DNA of 64,000 bases from Morganella morganii. GTDB lineage: Bacteria; Pseudomonadota; Gammaproteobacteria; Enterobacterales; Enterobacteriaceae. The DNA is taken from the NCBI RefSeq assembly GCF_003996855.1, contig NZ_NRQY01000001.1, positions 1,256,887-1,320,886 of the forward strand, in the 5' to 3' direction. Both the position numbers and the translations under genes were made by a program. The notes below the pieces were generated by a model. That model worked only from the letters and a program-made list of their open reading frames with translations, did not search any database and was not told the DNA's origin. Below, one piece after another: positions 8,539 through 17,758 of the stretch; positions within the stretch are counted from its first letter, which is position 1, and every line of letters begins with the position of its first letter.

Positions 8539-8830
8539 TATTTCTGCTGAAGTCTGCTATGCCCTGCCGGATAAACAATTTCTGATCCCGGTAAAAATAA
8601 GTGAAGGTGCCACCGTGGAAGCCGTTATTCTTGCTTCCGGCATTTTATCATTGCGGGATGATGTGGATTTAACGAAAAATAAAGTCGGTATTTTCAGTCG
8701 TCCGGCGAAACTGACCGATATAGTCAGTGATGGTGATCGCGTGGAAATATACCGCCCGCTGATCGCCGATCCGAAAGAAATGCGCCGCAAACGGGCGGAA
8801 GATGCCAGCCGCAAAAAGAAAGAGAGCTGA
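8531..8830 (+). CDS. ratB: RatB/RnfH family protein
   Basis: 99 residues of the UPF0125/RnfH family, a beta-grasp fold related to ThiS/MoaD. It is encoded next to ratA and was first considered its antitoxin, although that activity was not demonstrated. The tail is very basic ([18 protein letters not shown]). The frame starts inside the ratA 3' end. In E. coli the next gene is bamE on the opposite strand; here it is replaced by fimbrial genes. Confidence 0.92.
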   Translation: MSDISAEVCYALPDKQFLIPVKISEGATVEAVILASGILSLRDDVDLTKNKVGIFSRPAKLTDIVSDGDRVEIYRPLIADPKEMRRKRAEDASRKKKES

Positions 8831-8838
8831 ATGGTGTA

Positions 8839-8863
8839 CCTCCCGGACAATCATCCCGGGAGG
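8839..8863. terminator. Hairpin between ratB and fimbrial operon 1
   Basis: Stem CCTCCCGG / CCGGGAGG with a nine-base loop between convergent genes. It has no T-run on either side, so it may be a 3'-end stabiliser or Rho-assisted terminator rather than a full intrinsic one. Confidence 0.5.
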
Positions 8864-8886
8864 TAGTGCAGATATTCGTCCGCTTA

Positions 8887-9834
8887 TCAGTCAAAACGGA
8901 TAATATATTCTGCTGTTCCCGAGAATTGTCCCGGCTCAACCCGGTTTTTCAGTTTATAAATATATGCCGTAACAGACACGTTTAACTGTTTTTGCATATT
9001 GCCGAGATAAGCCCTGTTCTTCGCTGTAATTTGTTCACCATTATAATAAAGCACAAACCCGATAGCCGGATTTGTTGACGCAATAACCGCCTTATCTGCC
9101 TGTGCGAAACGTGTTGCTTCACTTAATATAACAGAAACACGTTTGGTTGTTTTGTCATTAGTACAACTGACTGAAAGCGTATTATCAGAGCGGATACCTG
9201 TCCTGCCCGTTTCTGCCGGAAAATCAGAGAGCTCCAGATCACTGAAGTCATAGGTTATCTGCGGGGTATCAATTGCACATGTTTCAACGGTATCGATGTT
9301 GGCAGATAATTTAAGTCTCGCTATCGTTTCATGCCTGTCATTTTTTATCTGTCCTACCTGTGATGATGGTAATCTCAGTGGTTCCGGATTATCGGTTGCC
9401 GCATAGACGGAAATCAATACACGGGGAATATACATAATGCCATTCCGGTTTTCCGCAGAAAAAGGCACACCTTGTGATGAATAAGGTTGCACTCCGTCCA
9501 GACGGACAGAATAAGTATAATCCTTATTAAGATAATAGGCGGGCACCCCGTTGATCATTCTGAAAAACTCAGGCGATGAATCACTGTTCAGCTGAGTAGC
9601 CACCAACAATAATTCCTCATACGTGCTGTTATTACAGGCGGAAATATCATCTACCTGCAATATATCAGTCGCCAGCAAGGCACCGGCGCTGATTTTTCCT
9701 TCAATGCGCGCCAGCAAATGTGATTCTGCTGTTTTGAGTACGGAAGTACTTTTTCCGCAATCCGCTGCTGCCGGTATTGAAAGCATAAGTAATACCAGCA
9801 TCATCCATTTATTTTGATTATTCAATATCATCAT
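8887..9834 (-). CDS. Fimbrial operon 1 tip protein/adhesin
   Basis: 315 residues with a signal peptide ending near AAA-DCG. It has the two-domain build of fimbrial tip proteins: an N-terminal receptor-like half (to about residue 170) and a C-terminal pilin-like half with paired cysteines (ETCAID, VSCTND) ending in the donor-strand-type YIIRFD. Such proteins cap chaperone/usher pili and bind host surfaces. It is the last gene of operon 1, after the usher. The gene itself is intact although the chaperone and usher genes ahead of it carry stop codons. Ligand unknown. Confidence 0.75.
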   Translation of the reverse strand: MMILNNQNKWMMLVLLMLSIPAAADCGKSTSVLKTAESHLLARIEGKISAGALLATDILQVDDISACNNSTYEELLLVATQLNSDSSPEFFRMINGVPAYYLNKDYTYSVRLDGVQPYSSQGVPFSAENRNGIMYIPRVLISVYAATDNPEPLRLPSSQVGQIKNDRHETIARLKLSANIDTVETCAIDTPQITYDFSDLELSDFPAETGRTGIRSDNTLSVSCTNDKTTKRVSVILSEATRFAQADKAVIASTNPAIGFVLYYNGEQITAKNRAYLGNMQKQLNVSVTAYIYKLKNRVEPGQFSGTAEYIIRFD

Positions 9835-9888
9835 AACCCCACTTAATGCTATTTACCGGCGGCCTCTGCCGATACTGTAATATTCCGG

Positions 9889-12435
9889 TCAGTGGCAAAC
9901 TGCATCGAAAATATAAAATCCGTTTACTTTTCGTTTTCCGTCAATATCATAAGAAAAGCTGCACTGATACTGGTTCTTATCTCCCCGGATAACCCTGATA
10001 TCATCTTTATCTTTTGCACCCGTTAGATAAAGCCGTCCATAGTTACTGACATAAGCACGTTCATTGTCATTATCATTTTGTACATAAGCACCAAACGGAA
10101 TCAGCTGACCATCTTCTCCGCGCAGTGTGACTAAAATTTTTGTTCCGAGTGTTGTTTTATAATCAAGCAGAACAATTGCTCCGCGGGTCGGATATATTTC
10201 TTTTATCGTTGTTTCAATTTCAGCATTTTCCGGAAGAGTAAGGTTATCAATCCGGACACTATTATTGCGGTAAGGAATAAGATTAGACACGACAGCCAGC
10301 CCCGAATTATCCGTTGCCACCCCGGGGCTGTTAATAATATGGATACCTTATACACCCGGTGTATATATCAATCCGTTTGTATTACCCAGCGGTCGTGATA
10401 ATGTTGCCCCGTAACCGTTCATAACAAGGGAACCATTCAGGCCATAAGAAACCTGCCGGTTATCATTTTTATAAGAATAGCCGGCATTTACATCCCCGTA
10501 ACGCCCTTTATATTTACCGTATACACTATCGTAGTTCCCGCTTCCCCTGTTACCATATCCCTGCTGAACGTTCCACGAGAGATTCTTTTCATCCAGGAGT
10601 ATGCCGCCTACCCCGACGTAATTATCAAAATTACCATCTTTATTATATGAGGCACCATAGGTTACCCACTGGTCTTTAAAACGACCCTGCAATGGAATAC
10701 TGATATTCAGGGAAACAACATGGTCATTATTACGATCTGTCTCAAAAAGATTAGTCGAGTAGTTTTGCCTGTTGAGTGAACTTTTATAATATGCGTAATT
10801 GACATTCATAGATATTCCGTCAAATACATTGGAATAACCGATATTGTAAGATTCAACACTTTTTTCTTCATTATTATAATAGGTGTTATACGTCTGACGG
10901 GATACGGATGCATTCAATGCACCAAGTCCGTCAGGCAAACTCTGGGTCATTGTTAATTCAAATTGTCCTTTACGCATCAGATATGCCGATGTATCAGCCT
11001 GCCCGCTATAATAATCAAACATATCTTTCATGGTGAGATAATCACCACTTATATAACGATATCCGGCAAAACTGATATTAGTTCCTGTATTTTCCAGTGT
11101 CTTTGAATAGCGAAAACGAAATGCCCTGCCCTCCATACTATCAATAGAATCCGGCTGCGCCCGGGTAAACATAATATCGGTTGCAACAGCACCAATAACC
11201 GGAATATTCATACCGATACCGGCATCATAGGCCTGATAACGGGATGCTGCCTGCACACCGCCGAAGATAGTGGTATTGCCGGTTAATTCGTAAAATGCAT
11301 CTGCCTGAGCAAATTTTGTTTTATTGCCCGTACTATCTAAAGACCCATAATTATTCATTCTGTACTGACCGGCAGTAATACTGTATTTATACCGGTTCTT
11401 GCGCTGCATAAAATTAAGAGATGAAAAAGGAACAATAGAACGGAATTCGCTGCCATCAATACCTTTACGGACAACGTATAAATTTTCTCCGCTGTTCAGA
11501 GGAATAACATCGGTTAACTCATAAGGACCCGCCGGGATATTGGTCCGGTAAATAACATAACCGTTCTGATATACCTCAATCGTGGAATCAGTTGTTGCCA
11601 CACCACTGATAACCGGCGCATACGTGCTGGCATATTGCGGATACATCTGATCATCAGACCACAGTTTTATTCCGAGAAATGAGACGTTATCAAAAACATC
11701 CGAATCAGAAAAATTATCACCAACCAAAACATTACTTTTAATTGACCGCAACGGACGTTCAATATAATTCAGCTGACTCACCCATTTTTGATGGCCACCC
11801 GCATTTCTGTTCCAGGTACTGTTGTTGCGGTAACGCCAGCTGCCGAGATTCACTCCGGAACGCAAACTCAGATAAAGTGAATCATCTGAATTATTATTGT
11901 TGGTATTGACCAGGTGCAGGCCGGAAAAACTATAATCAGTGAAAACAGAAGGAATACCGTCATCCCACAGTAACTCCTGCCGGGCATCCAGCGCGTTCTG
12001 ATCAAAGGCAACCTGCGGCATACTGAGATATAACCGGCTCAGGTTCCCTTTAAATTCAGCATCAGCCCCTTCAATACCACTCAGATCGACACAATCTCCG
12101 GATTTATCTAATAACGAATAATATTCCGGTTTTATTCCGTAGTCAGCTAACTGAACATCTGAAAAGCAAGGTCGCAGTTTATTTGTATTTTTGTCATTGT
12201 AGAACAAAATTTCCTGCGTATTGACATATTTTTCATTCAGATAGATATCAACCCGGTAAATTCCGGGTATAAAAGATGACTTTTCAAATGAGGACAAATC
12301 TATATCAAGTGCTTCACCCGACGGACTGGTAAGAAAATCGGGGTCAAAGTAGTCATCAGCTTTTGCGGCATTAATACCCAGCAATACAGCTATCAGAATT
12401 GAACTGTAAGATAACGTTCTTTCTGATGATTTCAT
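9889..12435 (-). pseudogene. Fimbrial usher 1, interrupted by an in-frame TAA
   Basis: A PapC/FimD-type outer-membrane usher that would be 848 residues. The signal peptide, N-terminal domain (FDPDFLTSPSGEALDIDLSSFE), plug/barrel region and C-terminal domain are all recognisable. Codon 696 is TAA (10348-10350), and the same frame continues at once with the conserved GIHIINSPGV segment and the C-terminal domain ending in paired cysteines and CH. Without readthrough the product loses the C-terminal domains needed to receive chaperone-subunit complexes, so secretion of operon 1 pili should fail. No length change is involved; this is a simple nonsense substitution. Start has a GGAG site. Confidence 0.85.
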
Positions 12436-12486
12436 AATAATATCTCCATGAAAATCCCTATCATGAAAAGAAAATTTATTTAAAAA

Positions 12487-13161
12487 TCACAAATCAGCCT
12501 GAAATAAATTCAGCTTCCTTAAGTCATCAATTAATACTTAATTTACTTTAGATGGTTTTTTGTTATTTGTCACCGGAAGCAATTCCGCAGACTCCGGGCT
12601 TATATAGCTTGGTGACTTTAAAATCATATCATTGGCTTTAACCTCGCTAATATTAACGAAGTATTTTGTCGGATTCTTAAACTCTATATTTCCATCAACA
12701 TACCTGACAGTCACTTTTTTAAACACATCCACAGGCTCAGAAAAAGATAATGATTTTGGTCTGTAAATTACTTTAATTCTGTTGTTAATAGCAAATGTCA
12801 GTCTGTTTTCTTTTACATTTTTATCCGTTGAAGGAATAAACTTTACATTTAGCCAATACAGTGATTCGCGATTCTGTGGTAAATCCCCGACCATCACAAC
12901 CCTGAGGCAGCTTGATATATTGCTCTCCAGCTTAAATAATGGGGGCGTTATTACAAAATCATTGGTTTCTTTATCATTTTCATCTAAAACCCAACTTTGG
13001 ATAAGATAATTTGTTTTATCCCGGTTATGTGTACTTACGCTACCTTCATTTTTACCGTCACTAATAACAATACGGGTTGAACCCAGAGATATATCAGCAA
13101 TACTGTTATTAACAAAAACACATGAAAAGATAAATATAACTATCTTAACTAATTTAATCAT
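12487..13161 (-). pseudogene. Fimbrial chaperone 1, C-terminus cut by an in-frame TAA
   Basis: A PapD/FimC-type periplasmic chaperone with signal peptide, the SLGSTRIVI strand and the LPQNRESLYWLNVKFIP signature. The frame stops at TAA 12538-12540 after 207 residues, but the same frame then reads VLIDDLRKLNLFQADL to a TGA at 12487. This aligns with the TINDYGGLR ending of the two other chaperones in the window, with the TAA at their tyrosine position (KLTYQTINDYG). The cut removes the last strand of domain 2, so folding is doubtful. The gene is AT-rich compared with its surroundings. Confidence 0.75.
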
Positions 13162-13181
13162 AACTCCACCTGAATATAATT

Positions 13182-13207
13182 AACAGGGCAGATGTATCTG
13201 CCCTGTT
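13182..13207 (-). promoter_or_regulatory. Intercistronic hairpin after major subunit 1
   Basis: A perfect 12-bp stem AACAGGGCAGAT / ATCTGCCCTGTT with a two-base loop, between the major pilin and chaperone genes. Such hairpins cause partial termination or protect the pilin mRNA, giving more pilin than assembly proteins. Equivalent structures occur in the other two fimbrial operons here. Confidence 0.65.
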
Positions 13208-13220
13208 ATAGATATATCTG

Positions 13221-13739
13221 TTAGTTATATGAAATAGTATAATCTACAGAAGCATCAATAGTACCTGCTTCTACTACATTTGCAGTACTGACCAGGTATG
13301 GCTGATATTCAAAGATTGCCTCACCGTTGACAATTGGTTCACTGGTAACGTCACCATCTACCAGACGAACAGTATTGGTAGTTTCGTCCGCTAACATAAT
13401 AACCAGACCTTTAGCACTGCCTGGGGTTGCTTTTAACTTAATTCGATCATCACCATCACGGTTGTTAGCCGTTAATGCCAGGTTTGCTTTATTACCGGTA
13501 CATTCAGTCAGCTTCAGAACCACTTTTTCGTCGCCTTTAACCTGTGAATTTATAGAAGGAAACGCACTTGTCTCGTGATTACCTACGTTAACATAAGAAT
13601 CCTTGTTACCATTATTGACTTTACAGGTAGGCGCCTTAACTGATCCGTAAAAGTAAACTGTACCGGTATCGTCAGCAAATGATGATGCGCTGAATAACAG
13701 GGCAAAAGCAGCTGGTAAAACGGCATATTTAATTTTCAT
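13221..13739 (-). CDS. Fimbrial operon 1 major subunit (pilin)
   Basis: 172 residues with a signal peptide cleaved near SFA-DDT. The mature part is a typical type 1-like pilin: GTVYFYGSVKAPTCKVN with the first cysteine, second cysteine in LTECTGN, and the C-terminal donor-strand pattern ending DYTISYN. It would be polymerised by the chaperone and usher genes downstream. First gene of operon 1; ribosome site AAGGAAG. Intact, unlike the next two genes. Confidence 0.9.
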   Translation of the reverse strand: MKIKYAVLPAAFALLFSASSFADDTGTVYFYGSVKAPTCKVNNGNKDSYVNVGNHETSAFPSINSQVKGDEKVVLKLTECTGNKANLALTANNRDGDDRIKLKATPGSAKGLVIMLADETTNTVRLVDGDVTSEPIVNGEAIFEYQPYLVSTANVVEAGTIDASVDYTISYN

Positions 13740-14274
13740 AATACTTCCTTTTATAGAAATTAACAGTAGTAATTTACAACTCCATTTTTAATTCCGGCTA
13801 ATCGCCGCAAACTAATTATTAGCTATGTGCGCAGAAACATTAATGCCAAGCGTATATCATCTTTTATTTTTATATTAAGAACACCACCAATAAAATATCC
13901 TTACCCAACGGATCAGTAAGTCACAACAGTGTGATTTTTAATAAAAATTTATAGCTACCACTGGTTTTTTGATATGAAAACTGTAATTAGAATACAGTTA
14001 ATAAAGGGAGCAGACACACAGTATCAGAATAATACTTAATAACCACAAGATAAGATTGCATTTAATTCATTACATTTAATTTCATCTTATGGCGGATAAT
14101 AACCTTACCGGATATTGTCTGTATAAGGAGGTTTAGAGAATGGATTGTAAAATACTGACAAACCATATCTATTATTGAGATTTATCTTATCTGTAAAATA
14201 ATCACAATCGCATCTGTATTTCATAATAAATAAGTAATTTTACATTAGGATACATACAAAAGAATCCACACTAT
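13740..14274. other. AT-rich upstream region of fimbrial operon 1
   Basis: A 535-bp gap holding the operon 1 promoter region. It contains a palindrome AACTGTA-ATTAGAA-TACAGTT (13979-13999) that could be a regulator site, and on the plus strand a strong AAGGAGG (14125-14131) ahead of a 12-codon frame at 14140. No gene of normal size is visible. Confidence 0.5.
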
Positions 14275-14853
14275 TCAGGAATAATAATCGTTCAGATTGT
14301 TCAGCCCCTGTTTTTCCTGAGAAAACTCAATATTAATTTTCGTTTTTTCTCTGGTAATCGTCAGTACCCAAAGACTGTCAAAATCATCGCGCACCCAGAC
14401 AGGCATATCTGAACAATCCCCGCCGGTCTGTTTCAGAATATCCCTCACCACTTTTATCAGATTATCATGCTCCCAGACCACAAAGACTGTATGTCCGTGA
14501 TGTGCTTTATCCAGTAACGCATCCCGCAGTGCTTTGGTTTCTTTGGCGTGAAATTCCAGATGAACCGGCAGAGACAGGCGAATTGCCACCGGGGTGATGG
14601 TCTGAAGAGAACGCAGGGAGTTACCAAGCTTACTTTGTTTCGGTGCTGCGGCGTACAGCGCATCCGCCCTGCCGTAACGGGAAATAAGAATATCCGCCAA
14701 AACCAGCGCGCGGTTTAATCCTTTGCCGGTTAACTGGCCGCTGTCATTATCCGGCTTTTCGCCATGACGCAGAAAAACCAGTGTCTGTACTGAATGAGTC
14801 ATCCGGCGGATACCTGATTTGCAGAATACGGATTTAAGAAACCGGACGTTCAT
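14275..14853 (-). CDS. Histidine phosphatase family protein
   Basis: 192 residues with the branch-1 signature LRHGEKPD (catalytic histidine), a second-arginine segment SLRSLQT and a late histidine in VWEHDN, the expected catalytic set of phosphoglycerate-mutase-like phosphatases. Substrate unknown. The start at 14853 (MNVRFLKS) is set by AGGAGG five bases upstream; a longer frame reaches 14922 without such a site. No signal peptide. It is divergent from the broken GNAT gene. Confidence 0.8.
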   Translation of the reverse strand: MNVRFLKSVFCKSGIRRMTHSVQTLVFLRHGEKPDNDSGQLTGKGLNRALVLADILISRYGRADALYAAAPKQSKLGNSLRSLQTITPVAIRLSLPVHLEFHAKETKALRDALLDKAHHGHTVFVVWEHDNLIKVVRDILKQTGGDCSDMPVWVRDDFDSLWVLTITREKTKINIEFSQEKQGLNNLNDYYS

Positions 14854-15160
14854 GACAACCTCCTTTGTTTTCGGAAACGTTAAGTTTAATCGCCCGCCGC
14901 CGGTTAACCTATTTTTTTGCATAAATTTTTATTTTTCAGAGAAAATGAACTTTCCGGCTTATGTCAGTATGTTACCCCGCTTATTTTATCGTCATCTTTC
15001 ATTCTCAGTCAGTTTGATCCGTGAAAAAGAAAATAACAGGGAAAAACACGGTTACACCGTTTTTGCTTTCCCGGTAAGGCTTTTTCATCGTATTGACGGG
15101 TACACTGTATCGGTGCCATTAATAAGGAAATATAATCGTATTACAGAAAGGATATCACTT
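14854..15160. other. Divergent gap, phosphatase / GNAT
   Basis: About 300 bp with AT-rich DNA around 14915-14945. An open frame runs through it into the GNAT gene but lacks a ribosome site. No specific operator is recognised. Confidence 0.4.
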
Positions 15161-15664
15161 ATGCGACAGATTACTATCCGGTTAGCCGAGCCGTCGGATG
15201 CCGCGGTACTGTTTGATATGCATCAGGATTTTACAGCGTATGCCAATACCTTACAGATGCCGTATACCTCACGGAAGTTCTGGGAACAACGCATGAGCCA
15301 GAGTGATCAATCCGCGACACGGCTGGTGGCGGTGATTGACGGTGTGGTGGTCGGGCTGCTGGGTATTAATCAGAACAATAATCCCCGCCGCCGCCATGTG
15401 GTGAATTTTGGTATTACGGTAGATAAAAGTTACCGCCGCCGGGGTGTCGGCAGTGCATTAATGCAGGCAATGATTGATTATTGTGATAACTGGCTGGGTA
15501 TCCGCCGTATTTAATTAGAAGTCTTTGCCAATAATCCTGACGGTCTGTCTTTGTATGAAAAATTTGGTTTTCAGCGCGAAGGCATTGCCCGTGATTATGC
15601 ATTCCGTGACGGGCGTTATGTGGATGCGGTTCTGATGAGCCGGATAAATAATCAGCCCAAATGA
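15161..15664 (+). pseudogene. GNAT acetyltransferase (YhhY-like) with in-frame TAA
   Basis: A 167-residue GNAT N-acetyltransferase frame starting MRQITIRLAEPSDAA with AGAAAGGA upstream. The acetyl-CoA loop RRRGVGSALM is present. TAA at 15512-15514 (codon 118) interrupts the frame exactly where relatives such as E. coli YhhY have glutamate (RIELTVF; here RI-stop-LEVF), and the same frame continues with LYEKFGFQREG and ends at a TGA. A single G-to-T change explains it. The shortened product lacks the last beta strands of the fold. Substrate of the intact enzyme unknown. Confidence 0.85.
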
Positions 15665-15700
15665 CCGGATAATCCGGAAAGATTAAAACGGAAATACATT

Positions 15701-16210
15701 ATGGAACAAAAATGGGTCTGTATTCAGTGCGGGGAAAAAGAGATACCGCAGTACGCGGAATATTGTGATGAATGTGCGGAAAAACAGATGTCGCGTATCG
15801 GCGGCTGGCTGTGGCTGCCGTTAATCACTCTCTTTTTATCACTGGGTAACGGGGGTTACACACTGAGTGAATGGTATGGCTTATATCAGCAAAATTCAGG
15901 TTTTATTCCCGGCCGTGTATTGCAGGTTATGTATATCAATATTGCCTTTGTCATACTGACCATGCTGCTTGTGCTGACAACACTCTATTATTTTTTCAGA
16001 CGTTCACGCTACCTGCCGAAGCTGTATATTACCCTTGTTCTTTTTGCTATTGCCTCTGAAATTATTCAGGAAATAGTGCTGGTTAATCTGCTGGATGTCC
16101 GTGTGGATTTTGATCTTTATTATCCGCTGATAAGATTGGTGATTTACGCTATTATTTGGATCTCGTATTTCCTGGTGTCTGAACGGGTAAAAAGAACCTT
16201 TATTCATTAA
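15701..16210 (+). CDS. DUF2569-type membrane protein with zinc-ribbon N-terminus
   Basis: 169 residues. The N-terminus holds two Cys-x-x-Cys pairs (VCIQC, YCDEC; residues 7-23) typical of a zinc ribbon, followed by IGGWLWLPLI and four hydrophobic segments, the pattern of the DUF2569 family. The function of that family is not known. It is followed 15 bp later by a secreted protein and then a DUF2145 gene, all on the plus strand, suggesting one transcript. Confidence 0.7.
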   Translation: MEQKWVCIQCGEKEIPQYAEYCDECAEKQMSRIGGWLWLPLITLFLSLGNGGYTLSEWYGLYQQNSGFIPGRVLQVMYINIAFVILTMLLVLTTLYYFFRRSRYLPKLYITLVLFAIASEIIQEIVLVNLLDVRVDFDLYYPLIRLVIYAIIWISYFLVSERVKRTFIH

Positions 16211-16225
16211 ATTAAGGGAAACAGC

Positions 16226-16666
16226 ATGAATAAGTTTATTTTTCCGGCAATATTATGTGCCGCCACGCTGGTTACACTGCCTGCAAATGCAGGTAAACTG
16301 CCGGATAATCCTTATTTATCGACTGCGGTACTCAGTAGTGCGGGCAGTGTCTACAGCTCTGTGATGATAAGCGGTGCGATTTTATCGCCGATCATTTTAC
16401 CGGCTCAGCTGAGTGCGGAATCTGTGGAAAATAATAAAAAAGAAAAAGTCACTACCATCACCGGCAAAACCGATAAAAATGAAGATGTCGCCCTGCTGGT
16501 CGCCACTGAAAAACTGGAGAAAAATCCGGTGAATCCGGGTGATAAACTGACACTGGAACCGGCTGAAAAAGGCCCCGGTGCGTATCTGAAAAAGGACGGG
16601 GAAATTATCTCCCATATGGTGACTCAGGATGATCGTGAATTAACCCATCAGGAGAAGATGCCATAA
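16226..16666 (+). CDS. Secreted protein of unknown function
   Basis: 146 residues with a signal peptide cleaved near ANA-GKL. The first mature part (GKLPDNPYLSTAVLSSAGSV) is followed by a hydrophobic segment (about 40-60) and a charged C-terminal half rich in lysine and glutamate. I recall similar proteins next to DUF2145 genes but cannot assign a role. Its stop and the start of the next gene are one base apart, so translational coupling is likely. Confidence 0.65.
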   Translation: MNKFIFPAILCAATLVTLPANAGKLPDNPYLSTAVLSSAGSVYSSVMISGAILSPIILPAQLSAESVENNKKEKVTTITGKTDKNEDVALLVATEKLEKNPVNPGDKLTLEPAEKGPGAYLKKDGEIISHMVTQDDRELTHQEKMP

Positions 16667-16667
16667 T

Positions 16668-17480
16668 ATGCGACTGCTGAAATCCGTTTTTGCGGCTGCC
16701 CTGCTCACTGCATCCGGCCTTGCATACAGCGGCAGTCAGAACTGTGAGGATAAATCCCCGCCCGCGCCGCAGGAAGCCGCACAGCGCACCGCACAGGCCA
16801 AAGTGCTGAATGACTGGCTGGAAAAACAGGGCGATCGGGTCGTCCTGCTGGTCCGCCAGGGTCAGGCACTGAGTGACTACGGGCTGAGCTTTTCCCATGC
16901 CGGTTATGCCGTGCGGGAAAGGAACGGCACCTGGCGGGTGTATCATAATCTCAATACCTGCGGCACCGCGCAGTCTGAGCTGTGGATCCAGGGGCTTTAT
17001 CAGTTTATTGATGATGACCTGGCCGGAAATACCATTGCCACTCTGCACTTCCCGCCTGCCTTACAGTCCCAGCTGCTGAAAGTGCTGCGTGACCCGGAAC
17101 TGCGCAAAGCATTACACAATCCGGATTACAACATGGTGGCACATCCGTTTGCGACCGACAGCCAGAACTCCAACGGCTGGGTGCTGATGGTGTTTGCCGC
17201 TGCCCGCTCTCCGGGCGTGAACTCCGTTTCCGCCGGGGTGAACTGGCTGAAATCAGAATTCTATATCGGCTCCTCCGCCGAAGCCGGGCTGGTCAGGCGG
17301 GCACTGGCAGACAGCCTGATGCCGCATATGTCCACAGACGGGCAACCGGTGACCGGGATTGTCACCTTTAACTCCGGCGACAGCCTGCTCGGATTTCTCA
17401 GCCGTTACGGGAAATTCCGTGTTGAATGCAGTCACGGCAGCTTCGGCAGTGCCGTCTGTATGGTACCGCTGCCGGAATAA
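16668..17480 (+). CDS. DUF2145 family secreted protein
   Basis: 270 residues with signal peptide (LAYS-GSQN). The family pattern VVLLVRQGQALSDYGLSFSHAGYAVRE, followed by NTCGTAQSELWIQGL and the FIDDDL segment, fits DUF2145. The conserved cysteine/histidine set (SHAG, NTCGT) resembles NlpC/P60-like cysteine hydrolases, so a cell-envelope hydrolase is possible but unproven. Last gene of a three-gene unit, followed by a terminator. Confidence 0.75.
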   Translation: MRLLKSVFAAALLTASGLAYSGSQNCEDKSPPAPQEAAQRTAQAKVLNDWLEKQGDRVVLLVRQGQALSDYGLSFSHAGYAVRERNGTWRVYHNLNTCGTAQSELWIQGLYQFIDDDLAGNTIATLHFPPALQSQLLKVLRDPELRKALHNPDYNMVAHPFATDSQNSNGWVLMVFAAARSPGVNSVSAGVNWLKSEFYIGSSAEAGLVRRALADSLMPHMSTDGQPVTGIVTFNSGDSLLGFLSRYGKFRVECSHGSFGSAVCMVPLPE

Positions 17481-17504
17481 TTACCATCCCGGTTATTTTA
17501 TATC

Positions 17505-17536
17505 CTGCTGTCATCATTTCTGATGGCAGCATTTTT
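17505..17536 (+). terminator. Terminator after the DUF2145 unit
   Basis: Stem TGCTGTCATCA / TGATGGCAGCA with one G-T pair and a four-base loop, followed by T5. Confidence 0.75.
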
Positions 17537-17758
17537 CGTCGTTTTTTTGTTCTCCTTCCCGTTTATATGATTTCCCTTCCCGCTTTTGCCGCCAACCTGT
17601 CCGTTATATTAAATTTTCTTTTCCATTTATTTTCATTAATTTAGTTGCCAACAATTACTTTACCGGGCTAATAATAAATCATAACAAGAGCATGGCCTTT
17701 TATTTTAAAAACACCTTTAACGGCAGCTGCCAACACCATGCAAGACAGGGGAAACACG

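Noticed and set aside
17426..17644. 72-codon plus-strand frame after the DUF2145 gene
   Set aside because: Runs over a terminator hairpin and starts inside the preceding gene in another frame.
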